This document shows, piece after piece, positions 10,201-21,453 of a stretch of DNA of 64,000 bases; position 1 is the first letter of the stretch, and every line of letters starts with the position of its first letter. Under the pieces are notes generated by a model. It did not search any database, was not told the DNA's origin, and worked only from the letters and a program-made list of their open reading frames with translations. Both the position numbers and the translations under genes were made by a program. The stretch comes from Eustoma russellianum (lineage: Eukaryota > Streptophyta > Magnoliopsida > Gentianales > Gentianaceae), in the NCBI GenBank assembly GCA_036186865.1, contig AP025043.1, positions 34,929,657 through 34,993,656 of the forward strand. Reading direction: 5' to 3'.

Positions 10201-10959
10201 GGTTAATTTGTCTGATGATATGTTCTGGACCCGCTCAGATCTGGGGTTAATTGATCTGACACTGTTTTCTTTTATGCTTGCTTTATGGGACCAAATGATG
10301 ATTTTGCCACGACATGACATAATGCATTGCATCTTGCATATTTTATGTACACTTTGCATGTTAGGACGGTTAAGTTAGGAAGTGATATGATAATGTCAGA
10401 ATGGTATTACTTAAGTATGATTAGGTTATATTCTCAGCAGATCAAGGATTAAAGGCCAGATATGAGTTAATGTTGGTTTTTTTGGAGTTTTGCATTCATG
10501 TTATGATTCTTTATTTATTTCATGACGGTTTATTGTATGCTTGCTAGGTGATTTTATCACTCATACCTTTATTTTTCCCCCAGAGCCCGAGACTGCCAAT
10601 GTTGAGTGGATCGATGATGAACCAAGAGTGCCATACCCGTAGGCAAGAATCCGAGAGAAGACGCAGCTTAAGGACTTTTGTGCCGACATGATATTTGTAC
10701 TATGGACTATGTTTGGAACTTTTGGGATTTACGTTTTACCTCGTTTTGTTGGACCGATGTTTTGGACCTAATATTTTCGGCAAGCATGTTTATTTCGAAG
10801 TTTTAATTCTGCCTATATTTTGCTACTCTGTTAAATATTAGCATGGTAGTCCATGACTCAGTGATGGATTTTACATGTTATGCATGACGCCTTCTACTCT
10901 CCGTAGTGAAGTACGGTGGGTGCACCGCATTCGGACGAGCTATGGTGCGGGGCGCTACA
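7291..10959 (+). mobile_element. Solo LTR of the E2 family (3669 bp) inserted in E2 pol
   Basis: The LTR runs from TGTTGTACCC to GGCGCTACA and is closely similar over its whole length to the E2 3' LTR (13811-17425). It has no PBS, PPT or internal sequence and is flanked by a perfect 5-bp duplication. It therefore reflects insertion of a related full element followed by LTR-LTR recombination. The LTR contains a tandem repeat at 10054-10258 and no convincing ORF. Its 3' end carries the conserved segment TACTCTCCGTAGTGAAGTACG near 10895-10915, shared with the E2 and E3 LTRs. Confidence 0.94.
10054..10258 (+). repeat. Minisatellite in the solo LTR (about four ~50-bp units)
   Basis: The units share GGTTAATTGGTCTGATGATATG followed by TTCTGGACCCG in degenerate form. 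The same array occurs in the E2 3' LTR (16590-16785), so it is part of the family LTR. Units within each array differ by several substitutions. Confidence 0.8.
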
Positions 10960-10964
10960 TGAAT
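10960..10964. repeat. Target-site duplication of the solo LTR, right copy
   Basis: TGAAT, matching 7286-7290. The pol reading frame of E2 resumes here. Confidence 0.93.
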
Positions 10965-13766
10965 TACCCGAGTTGAATCCTGACCGCAAAATTGCCTTCG
11001 AAATAAGCCTTGTTTTAGGAGCAGAACCCATATCGAAAGAACCATATCGGATGGCACCTGCGAAACTGAAAGAACTAAAGGAGCAGTTGCACGAGCTGTT
11101 AGAGAAAAAGCTTATTTGCCCTAGCGTATCACCTTGGGGTGCCCCGATGCTATTTGTAAAGAAGAAAGATGGAAGCATGCGTTTATGCATCGATTACCAG
11201 GAACTTAAAAAAAATACCATAAAGAATAAGTACCCATTACCGCGGATCGACGATCTATTCGATCATCTCAGGGGATCTCGGGTTTTCAGTAAGATAGACA
11301 TGCGATTCGGATATTTCCAATTGAAGATTAAAGCTAAACATATTCCTAAGACTGCTTTCAGAACACGCTATGGACACTACGATTCCTTGTCATGCCATTC
11401 GGTTTGACCTATGCTCCTGACGCTTTTATGGACCTCATGAATCGAGTCTTTGAGGATCAGTTAGACAAGTTTGTAGTTGTCTTCATAGATGATATCTTGA
11501 TCTATTCACCAGATGAAGAAACCCATGCAGCCCATTTGAGGACGGTTTTGAATATTTTAAGAGAAAGACGCTTATATGCAAAATTTAGCAAATGCGAGTT
11601 CTGCCTGCATAGTGTATCATTTATTGGCCATGTCATATCAGAAGATAGGATTTTGTGGATCCCAAGAAAATTGAGTCCATTACGGAGTGTCCAGACCAAC
11701 TAATGTTATAGAAGTGAAAAGCTTCCTTGGACTGGTAGGGTATTATCGAAAGTTTGTTGAAGGATTCTCAAGGATAGCTGTTCCTCTCACCAGATTAACA
11801 CAGAAGAAAACAAAGTTTGAGTGGAACGCTGATTGTGACAGGAGCTTTTCAGAGTTAAAAGCGAAGTTGACATGCGCCCCTGTTTTGGCTCAGCCCATTC
11901 CTGGCGAAAAATATGTTGTGCATAGTGATGCCTCAAAGAACGGTCTTGGATGTGTTCTTATGCAGAAGGATAGAGTAATAGCCTATGCATCCCGACAGTT
12001 GAAGCCATTTGAACGAAACTACCCCATTCATGATCTTGAGCTTGCAGTAGTAGTATTTGCTTTGAAGATATGGAGGCATTACTTGTATGGTGAGAAATGT
12101 GAGATCTGTACAGATCACAAAAGCCTAAAGTATCTCTTTATCCAGAAAGAACTAAATATGCGGCAGCGCAGATGGCTTGAGTTGATTAAAGATTATGACC
12201 TCTCAATTCAGTATCACCCTGGGAAAGCTAATAAAGTTGCTGATGCATTGAGTCGGAAGGCAAGCCACCCACATCAACCACCTCTTCAGTGGGACATTGA
12301 AGAATTTGGCCTTGAAGAAGTTGATTCCGTGGATGAAGTTCTCGCCAAATTGGTTCTCATTCCTTCACTGATTGATAGGATCAAGGAAGCTCAAGGAGAT
12401 GATGAAGCGTTGAGGAAGATCAAGGATAGGATGAAAGATAAGACATTGAATGATTTTGAAGTTCGTAGTGATGGCAGTTTATGGTTCAGAGGACGGTTAT
12501 GTGTACCTGAAGATAATAAGATTAGGGATGAAGTCTTGACGGAAGCTCATAACTAGCGATTATCTATTCAACCTGGAGCTAACAAGATGTATCAGGACCT
12601 CAAGCAAAAGTTTTGGTGGCACGGCATGAAGAACCGAATAGCTGAATTTGTTGAATGATGTCTTGTTTGTCAGAGGATAAAGGCTGAGCATCAAAGACCC
12701 GTCGGGTTATTACAACCTCTAGAAGTTCCTGAATGGAAGTGGGATCACGTCACCATAGACTTCGTGACTGATCTACCGAGAACAAAGTATGGAAATGGTG
12801 CTATATGGGTCGTTGTGGACCGTCTGACCAAGTCCACTCATTTCATGGCCATGTCGATTAAAGCTTCTACGGAGAAGTTAGCTTCTATGTATATTGATCA
12901 GATTGTCTGCTTGCATGGTGTACCCATAAGAATTGTTTGTGAGCGTGACCCCCGTTTTACTTCTAGATTTGGACATTAGGATGAGTTATGCTTTCCTTCC
13001 CCAAACTGGCGGTCAATCGGAAAGGACAATCCAAACACTTGAAGACATGCTTCGTGCTTGCATTCTTGACTTTGGAGGAAGCTGGGATAAGAGTCTTAAG
13101 CTGGTTGAGTTTTCCTACAATAACAGTTTCTATAGATCTATTGGGATGGCACCCTATGAAGCTTTGTATGGGAGAAAATGTCGGTCCCCACTCTATTGGG
13201 ACAAAATTGGAGACAAGATATATGCGGGACCGGACCTTGTAGAGCAAACTCGAGAAAATGTAAAGATTATTAAGCAAAGATTGAAGGCGGCACGAGATAG
13301 GAGTAAGATTTGGGCTGTTGAAAGACGTAGACCCTTAGAATTTCAAGAAGGAGAAAAAGTTTTCTTAAATGTCTCTCCATCTAAGGGAGTTAAGAGATTT
13401 GGCATTAAAGGGAAGTTGAGCCCAAGATTCATTGGACCATATGAAATTATGGAGAGAGTTGGTGAAGTTGCGTATCAATTGGCGTTGCCCCCATCACTGT
13501 CCCAGTTGTATGATGTGTTCCATGTCTCCCAACTTTGTCGGTATGTTTATGATCTGAGCCACATTCTTGAAGATCAGCAGCTGAAGGTTGAAGAGGATAC
13601 ATCTTATGTAGAGGAGCCCCTAAAGATCGTTGATTGGAAAGAGAAAAAGTTGAGGAAGAGATCCATACCTATGGTGAAAGTCCAGTGGAAACACCATTCT
13701 AGAGATGAGGCCACTTGAGAGACTGAGGAAGGCATGAGGAATCAATACCCACATCTTTTTGGCTAG
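10965..13766 (+). pseudogene. E2 pol remainder: RT, RNase H, integrase, chromodomain (decayed)
   Basis: RT begins near 11025 (AEPISKEPYRMAP). A 1-nt deletion near 11390 shifts the frame just before MPFGLTYAPDAF. FIDDILIYS, the RT active-site box, is near 11485. A second frame break near 11650-11690 precedes the connection and RNase H domain (HSDASKNGLGCVL, then DALSRK near 12250). A stop at 12554-12556 and another near 12656 interrupt the integrase zinc region (FVE then CLVCQRIKAEH); a gap near 12960 removes part of the catalytic core before GGQSERTIQTLEDML. The C-terminus (about 13610-13766) is a chromodomain (VDWKEKKLRKRSIPMVKVQW) whose last conserved Trp has become a stop at 13716-13718. 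Not functional. Confidence 0.9.
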
Positions 13767-13798
13767 TTCTCTTAAGTTTCGAGGACAAAACTTATGTT

Positions 13799-13810
13799 AA
13801 GGGGGGAGGA
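13799..13810 (+). other. E2 polypurine tract
   Basis: AAGGGGGGAGGA lies directly before the LTR start TGTTGTATCC and would prime plus-strand DNA synthesis. It confirms orientation and the LTR boundary. Confidence 0.92.
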
Positions 13811-16800
13811 TGTTGTATCCATCGTGAAACTATTATGTACCCACAATGTATATGAAGTGGCTTAATAAAAAATCATATTTCCCAATTACAATTTTCTACA
13901 TTCCAATTATTTCCTTTCTTTTATAGGTCCCTTAATATAAATAATATTCTATAAGTAAATATCTAAATTATAAGTATGGATAATGCTTCATGGTGAAATA
14001 CCAATTATGCCCTCCCAACATTTCGGAAAAATGAGAGGAAAATCGGCTCAACCCTATGAGGATCTAGAACCCTCTACCCTTAATGACCCAACTAACCAAC
14101 TAAAAGGGGTCTTTCATTGATTAACTCTCAAAAGCTTAACTTCTATTAAGTAGCCAACATACACTCATCCCACTACAATTATTATGTTTCAAGAACCATT
14201 GAAGAGTCTTCCCCTTCCTCCTCTTAAACAATCCGGCTGGCTACCCCTTGAAGCCTCCATGGATTTTACTTCAACTCCATAACAAGAAAGCTCCATTCCA
14301 TCCACTTAACCCCTCTCAAAACAATATCCAAACACTTCAAGAGATTCACACACCCAAGAAGCCTCTTGACCGAAGGTGTTCTTAGAAGTACTTCAAGACC
14401 ATTTCATTCAACTCTCAAGCTTCAAGCTAGGTAAGGAAGCCTCTTAACATCTCCTTTAATCCTAAGTTATCAACTTGTGAAGCTCACTTTGTTCTCCATT
14501 CCTCCCCAAAAACGTGGCATTGCATGTGCCTCTTGGTGAGGAATCTTCAAGCTCCTTGGCGTAGGTGTCCTTCAAGTGAACCATTCCAACTCAAGTTCCA
14601 TATTGGTAAGGATTCTAGACCTTTATATGTCCATTCTAACTTCACATGAAGCTTCAAATTTGGATGTTCCCCTAACCCCATAAACCGTGAGTCTTAGGAA
14701 GCAAAGGGAGGTGATATCTTCAAGCTCTCAAGGAGTGGTGATAGTTTGGTGGCTAGGTTACAACACTAAGCTATTTTGGTAAGAAAATCTATCTTGATTA
14801 CCTTTGGATTTGAGGATAACGTTAAACCCATCTTTGACTTTAAAACCGTGTACACCTTGGTGAAGTAGGAGGGGATTAAGCTATTTGGTCCACTCTAAGC
14901 TAAGAAGAATTTCGGACTCAACAAAAGGCAAGTATAATCTAGACCTTCGTGATTTATTTAAGGAATAATGACTCGAATGTTTAGTTATAATAAGATATGA
15001 ACCATAAGTGCTCTATGATGCTTGAAATAGCCAAATGTGTCAAGCCAAGTGGACTGTTTTGAGGTCTTTTGAAAAACATCCTTAGAAGACATTTGAAAGC
15101 ATTAAGGTGTGTTAAAATAAGGTAATATGGTCCACAAGAATGTTGGTCTAATCACCCTTGATGAACTATGTTGAGAATAGTGTTAAATCATGAGTTGTGG
15201 ATGAGTATGTTTGTGTGTGCTAGTTCGGCCTTAATAGGGTCCAATAGGAAATGGATGGTGTTTATTTTTCCTTATTTAGGAGCATGTTTAGGACCTATTC
15301 TCATAATGATTTATGGCTGAAAAATTTGGATATCAAGTGCTAAGTGAAGTCTATGTGTTCCAAGTTGTGCTTTAGAGGTTAAAAGTGAAATTAGTCATGG
15401 TGTTGGTATTGTGGGGTTGCTTGGATTCATCACCGTGTGTATCTATAATAGTGAGCTTATAATCTAAGAATAAATACTTTGGCTATGCGATATTGTGGTT
15501 AATAAGTAAGATTAAAGGATTAAAGGGTAAATAATGCGTGTGCAAGAGACAAGGAGTGGTTTAAGAAAAATTCCAGAAACAGAACTGTTTTGAGTGTCGT
15601 AACGATCGGCCTTGAAATGAACCTTGTGAGTGTGCAAATAACCTCAAATTTGGTGTGCTGGTAGGCCATTATGTATATTAAGTGCGTGTGGTGGTAGATA
15701 AATAAAAAGACTAGTTTTATAATCTTAAAGGGACCTTAAGGTGAACCTGTCCAAAACAGAATTATGGGCGTATATGTCCTGGGAAAATAACTGTTTAACC
15801 ACTTTAAAGGTGTTGGATTGCCTTGAAATTTTTATGGGAGTCACTTAAAGCATTGGGTCAGATGTCTATGTAAAGAAATTGGCTAAAAGCATTCATTTGA
15901 GGGGTTAACAACTGAAGTAAAGACGGATGAACGTTTCTGGAAATCTGGACAGAATGATGAGTCATAATGTTTGGACTTATCCTTAATTGTTTAGGCATGA
16001 AGGTGATGTTTGGGCTTAAGAAAATTATTCCCCAGTATGTTAGCTTTATTTTCCAGGTGATATATATGAATAATTGACGATTTAAGGGTCATGAAAATGG
16101 AATGGAACAGGTACTACACAGCAGAAAGTTCGGCTGTGTCATGTCTTGATGGAACCCAAATTTGAACCCCTTGTGCTTGTTGGATTGTCACGAAATTTTT
16201 ATGGTTGATAGCTAGGACCCTAATGTGCATGCCGTATAAAAAGGTTCAAGAAATAAGTTGTCTTGGTTACATTTTGAGCCAAGGAAAATGAGTGCGAACT
16301 GCTGGAAAGTTTTTCAGCCTAGGAGATTATGTCTATGTCATGTCTTAAGTAATTTTTAAGATGATTCATACCATGACTCTCATTGCATTTCATCCCTTGC
16401 ATCATGCATGATCATGTGCATTACGAATCTGATTTCTCTTTAAGTTTTCCTTATGCAAGCAATGTCCTTTCAAGTAAGCAAGTTTTCTTTATACAAGTAA
16501 GTTATTTGTGGTCCCATGATTTTCAAAAGAAAAGCTCTATGATTTCCTTGCCGGCTAAGCATGCTCATAACCTGAGCAAGACCTGGGGTTAATAAGTCTG
16601 ATGATATATGTTCTGGACCTGTTCCAGACCCGGGGTTAATTGGTCTGATGATATGTTCTAGACCCGACCGAGGCCCGGGGTTAATTGGCCTGATGACACG
16701 TTCTAGACCCGTCCCAGACCCAGGATTAATTGGTCTGATGATATGTTCTGCACCCGCTCAGATCTAGGGTGAATTGATCTGACACTCTGTTTTCTTTTAT

Positions 16801-17425
16801 GCTTGCTTTATGGGACCAAATGATGATTTTGCCATAACATGATATCATGCATTGCATCTTGCATATTTCATGTGCACTTTGTATATTAGGACGGTTAAGT
16901 TAGGAAGTGTTATGATAATGTCAGAATGGTATTACTTAAGTATGATTAGGTTATATTTTCAGCGGATCAAGGATTAAAGGCAATTCATGATGGTTTATTG
17001 TATGCTTGCTGGGTGATTTTATCACTCATACCTTTGTTTCTCCCCTAGAGCCCAAGACTACCAATGTTGAATGGATCGATGATGAACCAAGAGTGCCATA
17101 CCTGTAGGCAAGAAGCCGAGATAAGACGCTGCTTAAGGACTTTTGTGTCGACACGATATTTGTACTATGGACGATGTTTGGAACTTTTGGGATTTAGGTT
17201 TTACCTCGTTTTGTTGGACCGATGTTTTGGACATAATATTTTCGGCAAGCATGTTTATTTCGAAGTTTTAATTCTGCCTAAATTTTTCTACTCTTAAATA
17301 ATAGCATGGTAGTCTATGACTTAGTTATGGATTTTACATGTTATGCATGATGCCTCGTACTCTCCGTAGTGAAGTACGGCGGCGGGTGCACCGCATTCGG
17401 ACGAGGTCTGGTGCGAGGCGCTACA
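13811..17425 (+). repeat. E2 3' LTR (3615 bp)
   Basis: It begins TGTTGTATCC immediately after the PPT and ends GGCGCTACA. It aligns end to end with the solo LTR at 7291-10959, with small indels. It contains no convincing coding sequence; the short ORFs at 16383 and 17064 look fortuitous. LTRs above 3 kb are long for gypsy elements but known in the Tekay/Del group. Confidence 0.92.
16590..16785 (+). repeat. Minisatellite in the E2 3' LTR
   Basis: About four ~50-bp units are homologous to those at 10054-10258, each with a GGTTAATTGGTCTGATGA core and a TTCTGGACCC-like segment. Confidence 0.8.
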
Positions 17426-18017
17426 TGGGTTATGATGTTATCATTTAATGTCTCCTAAGTTATGATCCTATTATTTCCTATCAGATAAGTATGACCTTAT
17501 TCTCTCGGGGTTATTGGATTGAAGGTCAGGTATGTTGTGAATCCAAATTCTTGGGATTTGGTTCGTGTATAGTTTCCATTCAATTCTTGATTTTTTATGG
17601 TATACTTGATGGCGACTTTGTTATTCACCCCCTTATTTTTCCTCCTGGAGCATGTAGGAAACAGGGTAGAGTGGATTGATGACGAGCCTAGAGTTCCCTA
17701 TCTGTAGACGTGCGAGAGGATGACAGTTTAAGGACTTTCTTATGACGGGTTATGTTTTGATGAACTTATGTTAGAGACTTTAATTTGGGACTTTCCTTTA
17801 TTTCGCGGACATGGTTGTAAACCTAATGTTGCATATTCGGAATGTTTTATTTAAAAGTTTTTATTCTGCCTAAGTTTTGCTTACTTGTTGATATGTAAGC
17901 ATGGAAGTCCATACATTTTGTTATGGACTACGACGTTATGCATTGACGCCTGGTACTCTCCGTAGTGAAGTACGACGGGCGCACCGTATCCAGGCAGGCC
18001 AGGTGCGAGGCGCTACA
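17426..18017 (+). repeat. E3 5' LTR, 3' part only
   Basis: This is homologous to the last ~0.6 kb of the E2 LTR, including the TACTCTCCGTAGTGAAGTACG segment near 17955 and the terminal GGCGCTACA. The upstream part is displaced by E2, which ends at 17425. A PBS follows at 18020, which proves it is a 5' LTR. Confidence 0.87.
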
Positions 18018-18019
18018 GG

Positions 18020-18031
18020 TGGTATCAGAGC
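18020..18031 (+). other. E3 primer-binding site (initiator tRNA-Met)
   Basis: TGGTATCAGAGC lies 2 nt after the LTR end at 18017. Confidence 0.95.
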
Positions 18032-18328
18032 CCAGACTCTAGATTCGGGCAGAATGTAGAACTAAGTTATGATTCTAGAAATCTAAGTTTGATCTTAGAC
18101 CTAAGTCATGGTCTTAGAAGCGTGTCGACTTTAGACTAGGATAACTTAGACGGGAATTAGGTCTTTAACCTAATGATTAAATCCTAGTTGATAAGAATTT
18201 AAGTGCCTCAGAATTTAATCTGAATCTTATCTCCTTTTCTCTTTGTTCGAGATTTCTTTAAATTAGGATTTTATTTCTGTCAGATATCCTGAAATTTTTT
18301 CAATAAATTCTGACGCTCCGTAGTGCAG
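18032..18328 (+). other. E3 leader
   Basis: About 300 bp of non-coding sequence lies between PBS and gag. It contains repeated AAGTTATGATTCTAG and TTAGACC-like phrases, with no ORF of note. Confidence 0.75.
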
Positions 18329-18492
18329 ATGGCTCGACCTCGTGGCAGGCCTGCTAGAGCCCAACCTGCTACACAGAAGCCGGTTCCTCCACAGCCTCAG
18401 GAGCCTGTTCCTCCTCCACCCGCTCAGGTTCCTCCACCACCACCACCGCAGGAACAGAACCCACCTCCTGTTCAGAACAATCCCCTACCTCA
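18329..18492 (+). pseudogene. E3 gag, N-terminal fragment (proline-rich)
   Basis: ATG 18329 begins MARPRGRPARAQP, followed by a proline/glutamine-rich stretch up to the E4 insertion at 18493. The frame continues at 33928, where a TAG follows after QVPLP, so the gene is dead independently of the insertion. The GTG at 18323 is in frame, but ATG 18329 is preferred because MARPRGRP is a natural basic start. Confidence 0.82.
18488..18492. repeat. E4 target-site duplication, left copy
   Basis: CCTCA, repeated at 33923-33927. It defines the E4 insertion in E3 gag. Confidence 0.95.
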
Positions 18493-19681
18493 TGATGAGC
18501 CAAATAAAGGCTAGAAAACGTTTCCAAGACTTTGTCCTCTATTCCAAATTGATTTGAACCTCAGCTATGGCAAAGAACATCACAATGACACCCCTTAACT
18601 GTAACCGTTTGTTCTTGGCTCAATTTATACCAACACCTCTTCCTCTTTGGCATTCCAACACATCTAAAACCTCATTGAGACCCTAAGATGCTGTAAACCA
18701 AAAATGAAGTAAATACTAACAAGTTCTAGGTTATGAACTTGGAAGAAACCGTTAAGTGGTTTTAACTTCAACTAGAAAAGTTGAGAATTCCTTAAAGGAA
18801 ATTTTGATTGAAATATGTTTGAATTGTGGTTCTTTGTACATTCAGCTTCCTATTCTACTTATAACAAACGAAAATTACAAAGGGTACAAGGTTTAAAATA
18901 CAAAGTACAAGTCTAAAAAGAACATGCTTGCTTTTGAACAATTTTGGTTCCAAGAAAGCTGGTTTGCTTGCCGTAGCTTCCTTGCTTGTTTTCAACCATC
19001 TTTCTTGATCAATTTTGATTGGATAATACTTTGAGCAGCTTGCTTTGAATTGCCTTTGATTGGTTGTAAGTTTGGCTTTGAATTTTCAAACCAATTAAGC
19101 CTTAATCAGCCGCATCTCTTCAAAGGAGTTGATTGGATCAAATTTTGTGCAGCTTGCTTGCTTGTCTCTAACTTGATTTTGATTGGTTTGAACATTTGCA
19201 AGACTTCTTCCTATTGGTTAAAGCTTTGAGCAGCTTATACATCCATGTTTGCGTGAAGAACAATTCTGAATTTGACATGAGTGCTTGTCACCTCCTTGCT
19301 TGTAAGTTACTTGCTTATCACCTCCTTGCTTGAACAAAAATTCAGGTTCTAATTGAATTTTCAAGCTAAGTATGTGTACCTGAAAGACAAGGCAATAATA
19401 CAACACACACTATCCTAAAACAAGGTTAACCAACCAACAATATTAAAAAGAACAACTAAAGATATGTACAACATGCTTTTTGATACAACTAGATCAAAGC
19501 TTGTATCATATAAACCCAATGGACATCATCTCTGCTTGGTTCATCCTCTTCATGCCTATAAAGAAATGATTCAACACAATGCAACAACTTCTTAGCCATA
19601 CTCCTTGTTATGGGACCTGTGCGGGGCAGTGAGGTGTCTTCATCAGTGTTTGTATCCACAAGGTTAGGCTGTAGCTCATCA
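18493..19681 (-). repeat. E4 3' LTR (1189 bp)
   Basis: Plus-strand ends are TGATGAGCC and AGCTCATCA, so the LTR is TG..CA with an 8-bp terminal inverted match (TGATGAGC/GCTCATCA). The minus-strand first 193 nt (19681-19489) carry the end of the pol frame. The body contains repeated CAAGCTGC/CCAAT modules (18990-19230). A TATAAGTAG-like box lies on the minus strand near 18855. Confidence 0.94.
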
Positions 19682-21448
19682 TTCCCTCCCACTTGAGAAG
19701 GATTCGTCCTCGAATCTGAATCAATACTAAATGGAGAAAGGTCATCAACATTAAAAGTTTTAGAGATAGGACCATACCTTTCTTCAGGAGGATCGAGAAC
19801 ATAGGCATTATCACCAAGCCGTTTCAACACTTTGAACGGTCCATCGCCTCTTGGCTTCAACTTTGAGTCCCTTTCCTTAGGGAATCTTTCTTTCCTCAAG
19901 TGTAACCAAACAAGATCACCAGGCTCAAATATAACAACTTTACAATTCCTGTTGGCTCTATTGGCATACACTTTATTCTTAGCTTCAAGTTGTGACTTAA
20001 CCTTTTCATGCAATTCTTTCACAAGTTTTGCTTTTCGTTCACCATCTAAACTAATACGTTCATGAACAGGTATGGGAACAAGATTAAGCGGGGACAAAGG
20101 GTTAAAGCCATAAACAACTTCAAAAGGACAATGCAATGTTCCACTATGAACAACTCTATTGTATGCAAACTCAATATAAGCTAAGCAGTCTTCCCAATTC
20201 TTTAAGTTCTTTTGAATGACAACACGTAACAGTTGAGACAAAGTTCTATTAACAACTTCAGTTTGACCATCGGTTTGTGGGTGAGCAGTTGTAGAAAATA
20301 ACAATTTAGTACCAAGTCTACTCCACAAAACACGCCAGAAATGACTTAGAAACTTTGTATCTCTATCACTAACAATTGTACGTGGCATGCTATGCAATCT
20401 AACAATCTCCTTAAAGAACAAATCAGCAATATGAATAGCATCATCAACTTTCTTACATGCAATGAAATGTGCCATTTTGGAAAATCTATCAACAACAACA
20501 AAGATGCTATCTTTACCAGTTTTGGATCGAGGCAATCCCAATACAAAGTCCATAGAAAGATCAGTCCAAGGTGAGCTTGGAACAGATAAGGGAGTGTACA
20601 ATCCATGTGGTTGTGTTCTAGATTTTGCTTGTTTGCAAGTAATACATTGGTCACATACCTTATCAACATGTGCTTTCATATGCGGCCAGAAGAAATGCTC
20701 CTTAAGTGTTTCCAAAGTTTTTAACGAGCCAAAATGACCCATTAAACCTCCTCCATGAGCTTCTTTTATCAACAACTCTCTTAATGAACACATTGGTACA
20801 CATAACTTATGTTCTTTAAACAAATAACCATCATGCAAGTAATATTTAGCAAAAGGTGAATCAATGCATGCTTGATAGATAGAACTAAAGTCATGATCAG
20901 AATGCTACATCTCTTTGATAGACTCAAAACCAAACATGTTACATGAAAGAGTAGTAATCAAAGTATAGCGACGAGATAATGCATCAGCAACAACATTTTC
21001 TTTCCCTTGCTTATACTTGATCACATAAGGGAATTGTTCAATGAATTCAACCAATTTGGCATGTCTTTTGTTCAATTTTCCTTGACCTTTTAGATACTTA
21101 AGGCTCTCATGATCAGTATGAATCCCAAATTCCTTAGGTTGCAGATAATGTTGCCAAGTTTGTAAAGAACGGACAAGGCATACAATTCTTTATCATAGGT
21201 TGAATAATTTATGGAAGCTCCTTTCAATTTCTCACAAAAGTAGGCAACAGGTTTGTTACCTTGATGCAATACAGCTCCTATGCCAACTCCACTGGCATCA
21301 CATTCAACTTCAAACATTTCATCAAAGTTGGGCAATCTCAGGATAGGTGCAGAAGTTAGACGTTTCTTAAGTTCCTCAAAGGCTTGTTGTTGTGATTCTC
21401 CCCATTCAAAACTTACATCTTTTTTGACTAACTCATTCAAGGGTGCAG
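19489..21448 (-). pseudogene. E4 pol C-terminal half: RNase H, integrase and LTR-encoded tail
   Basis: RNase H resumes at 21448 after E5 (NELVKKDVSFEWGESQQQAFEE, ECDASGVGIGAVL); a frameshift near 21175 breaks it after KELYAL. From about 20840 a 449-codon open stretch runs to a stop at 19489. It carries the zinc region (EAHGGGLMGHF, CDQCITC), the integrase core (STDLSMDFVLGLP context, VSDRDTKFL, QTDGQTEVVNR) with all three acidic residues, a GPF module (GDGPFKVLKRLGDNAY), and the tail GPITRSMAKKLL ... HEEDEPSRDD. The last 64 codons lie inside the 3' LTR. The integrase is intact, but the upstream frame is not. Confidence 0.9.
19682..19694 (-). other. E4 polypurine tract
   Basis: The minus strand reads AAGTGGGAGGGAA directly before the LTR start TGATGAGCTAC. 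Here the PPT lies within the pol coding frame, because pol continues into the LTR. Confidence 0.88.
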
Positions 21449-21453
21449 CTATG
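21449..21453. repeat. E5 target-site duplication, left copy
   Basis: CTATG, repeated at 28050-28054. Confidence 0.95.

Larger units (their letters stand above)
6115..17425 (+). mobile_element. E2: Tekay/Del-like chromovirus (Ty3/gypsy), 5' part off-window
   Basis: The order is Gag remnant, intron, protease, [solo LTR], RT, RNase H, integrase, chromodomain, PPT and 3' LTR. The left end is lost where E1 is inserted. Tekay/Del assignment rests on RT/RNase H text such as DHKSLKYLF and QYHPGKANKVADALSRK and on a C-terminal chromodomain. Coding sequence carries several stops and at least three frameshifts, so the element is dead. The 3' LTR ends in GCTACA at 17425; the flanking TGGGT may be one copy of the target duplication in the E3 LTR. 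Confidence 0.9.

Noticed and set aside
18342..18557. 71-codon ORF overlapping the E3 gag start
   Set aside because: It is the +1 frame of the proline-rich gag and runs across the E4 insertion boundary.
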